Of a DNA stretch of 33,987 bases, positions 32,915 through 33,987 are shown piece by piece. A model generated the notes under the pieces. That model worked only from the letters and a program-made list of their open reading frames with translations, was not told where the DNA came from and searched no databases. Position 1 is the stretch's first letter. The number at the start of each line of letters is the position of its first letter. The position numbers and the translations under genes were made by a program. Where the stretch lies: contig BDTS01000064.1 of NCBI GenBank assembly GCA_002897915.1, positions 1 to 33,987 of the forward strand, in the 5' to 3' direction. Source of the stretch: a bacterium BMS3Bbin09 (GTDB lineage Bacteria; Nitrospirota; Thermodesulfovibrionia; UBA6902).

Positions 32915-33884
32915 TCCAAAAAAGGACGCCAACAGTCTTGAACATATAGCAAAGATGCTGCATGAAAAAATCCATCCCGAGTGTACGGAACAGTGCGTAA
33001 GGGCCTCTTACATGGAGTTTGCCGAGCCGAATATACCGCAGGCGCTTGAGAGCTGCGTGAAAGACGGGGCAAAGAAAGTTGTTATACACCCCTACTTCCT
33101 CAGCAACGGCGTGCATGTAACGAAAGACATCCCGGAGATAATTGATGAGGCAAGGGGAAAGTTTCCTGACTGTGAATTTGTTTATACCGAACCCCTGGGC
33201 ATTCATAATAAAATGATCGAACTGGTGGTGGAAAGGATAAACGCCGCTGCAGGACTCAGGCCGCAGGAGATAGAGGACAGGAGCTTTGAGATAATAGAAG
33301 ACGAGGCAGACCTCACCGATGTGCCTGATGAGCAGAAGCCCATTATAAAGCGCGTGATCCATACAACTGCTGATTTTGAATTTAAGAACAGCCTTACATT
33401 CCATCCGGATGCCGTAAGGGCGGGTATCGCGGCATTGAAAGCCGGGAAGGACATCCTTACTGATGTTGAGATGGTGAAGACAGGGATAAATAAAAAGCTC
33501 CTCGATAAATGGGGCGGCAAAGTGATATGTAATATCAATGCTGGGGAGCAGGTATCGGAATATACCACGAGGTCTGAAGCCGGTATAGAAAAGGCGCTTA
33601 AAGAAAATGACAATATAGGCATGGTCGCGATCGGTAATGCGCCTACTGCATTGTTGAAGACTATTGAGCTGCTCAATGGTAAGGGCGTATCGCCATACGC
33701 CCCTACAGACGGGACTCCTCTGGTTATTGGCGTTCCGGTAGGTTTTGTGAAGGCCATTGAATCAAAGGCATTGCTTGCAAAGCAGGAGTTTCCGTTCATA
33801 ACGAATATCAGTAGGAAGGGCGGTTCGCCTGTTGCAGCGGCAATTGTTAATGCCCTTTTAAAAATAGCGGCGGAAAAATCATAA
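32883..33884 (+). CDS. CbiX-CbiC fusion (cobaltochelatase / precorrin-8X methylmutase)
   Basis: 333 residues. Residues 1 to about 133 are a short CbiX (AGHGS with H9; HPYFLSNGVHV with H69 and H78), aligning without gaps to the CbiX half at 18525; by eye about 75 of 133 positions are identical. A linker (about 134-150) leads to CbiC/CobH from KPIIKRVIHTTADFEF, with FHPDAVRAG, the AIGNAPTALL block and a GVPVGFV motif, which moves a methyl group from C11 to C12 of the ring. It starts inside the cbiA 3' end with a GGAG site and ends at TAATG, sharing one base with cbiM. Confidence 0.93.
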   Translation: MELILLAGHGSPKKDANSLEHIAKMLHEKIHPECTEQCVRASYMEFAEPNIPQALESCVKDGAKKVVIHPYFLSNGVHVTKDIPEIIDEARGKFPDCEFVYTEPLGIHNKMIELVVERINAAAGLRPQEIEDRSFEIIEDEADLTDVPDEQKPIIKRVIHTTADFEFKNSLTFHPDAVRAGIAALKAGKDILTDVEMVKTGINKKLLDKWGGKVICNINAGEQVSEYTTRSEAGIEKALKENDNIGMVAIGNAPTALLKTIELLNGKGVSPYAPTDGTPLVIGVPVGFVKAIESKALLAKQEFPFITNISRKGGSPVAAAIVNALLKIAAEKS

Positions 33885-33987
33885 TGAAGATCTGTTTTTC
33901 GATTGTTATATTAACGATCACTATCTTGTTGTTATCAGGAGACGCCCATGCCATGCACATCTCGGAAGGCATTCTTCCTTATAATTG
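33884..33987 (+). CDS. cbiM: Cobalt transport protein CbiM, N-terminus (runs off the right edge)
   Basis: Membrane S-component of the CbiMNQO cobalt importer. Only 34 residues are in view: a hydrophobic segment that reads as a signal peptide (about 5-18), an AHA cleavage site, and MHISEGILP, the family's diagnostic N-terminus whose His and Met help bind Co(II). CbiM normally begins with or is processed to MHI, so export of this leader is in line with the family. Its ATG shares one base with the stop of the CbiX-CbiC gene, indicating coupling. Confidence 0.92.
   Translation, partial: MKICFSIVILTITILLLSGDAHAMHISEGILPYN

Overview
The window looks like part of a chromosome from a Gram-negative, anaerobic, corrinoid-dependent bacterium. 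LptF and LptG imply an outer membrane. Other pointers are a UbiA-like prenyltransferase of the kind found with futalosine-type menaquinone synthesis, class III (oxygen-sensitive) ribonucleotide reductase, an exported CbiK-type cobaltochelatase, early-insertion (anaerobic) cobalamin genes and three cobalamin riboswitches. My best guess is Nitrospirota (Thermodesulfovibrionia-like) or a neighbouring Desulfobacterota lineage. That is inference from gene content, with no database search behind it.

Layout. 1-530 (-) is the start of ileS. 531-2640 is an AT-rich accessory patch holding a Panacea-type antitoxin gene, an overlapping candidate toxin gene and a small membrane protein. 2676-4454 (-) encodes a YfcE-type phosphoesterase and a DUF1015 protein. 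4580-5461 (+) is a UbiA-family prenyltransferase. 5451-7617 (-) is lptF-lptG. 7688-11726 holds a small exported protein, a divergent PurC-like enzyme, a 38-residue Cys-rich protein ending at a strong terminator, a tail-anchored coiled-coil protein and an M29-type aminopeptidase. 11727-12203 is non-coding and has the structure of a replication origin: a perfect DnaA box, an in-register run of DnaA-trio-like triplets leading into an AT-rich stretch, and two more near-consensus boxes. Genes to its left run mostly on the - strand and genes to its right on the + strand, as expected on either side of an origin. 12204-18440 (+) is serC, serA, purA and a membrane diguanylate cyclase.

The right-hand half (18525-33987) is dominated by cobalamin metabolism. 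On the + strand, a CbiX-CbiE fusion is followed by a cbiG fragment broken off after about 55 recognisable residues. The strand then flips. A nine-gene - strand operon (27167 to 19837) sits behind a cobalamin riboswitch and encodes exported CbiK, a PepSY-like membrane protein, an ABC-2 transporter, a BtuCD-like importer with two different binding proteins, and CbiL. Next on the - strand is a second riboswitch in front of nrdD-nrdG, followed by an internally deleted remnant of an AcsE-like corrinoid methyltransferase gene. Finally, on the + strand, a third riboswitch with a terminator abutting the start codon controls cbiA, a CbiX-CbiC fusion and cbiM, which runs off the end.

Together these genes import cobalt (CbiM) and probably corrinoid or a related chelate (BtuFCD-like), insert cobalt into sirohydrochlorin (CbiK, two CbiX domains), and carry out ring methylation, rearrangement and amidation (CbiL, CbiE, CbiC, CbiA), with cobalamin-sensing RNA feedback. 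The most interesting points are the candidate oriC, the two paralogous CbiX fusions, the broken cbiG at a strand-flip junction, the B12-controlled class III reductase and the CbiK/PepSY/ABC-2 gene set.
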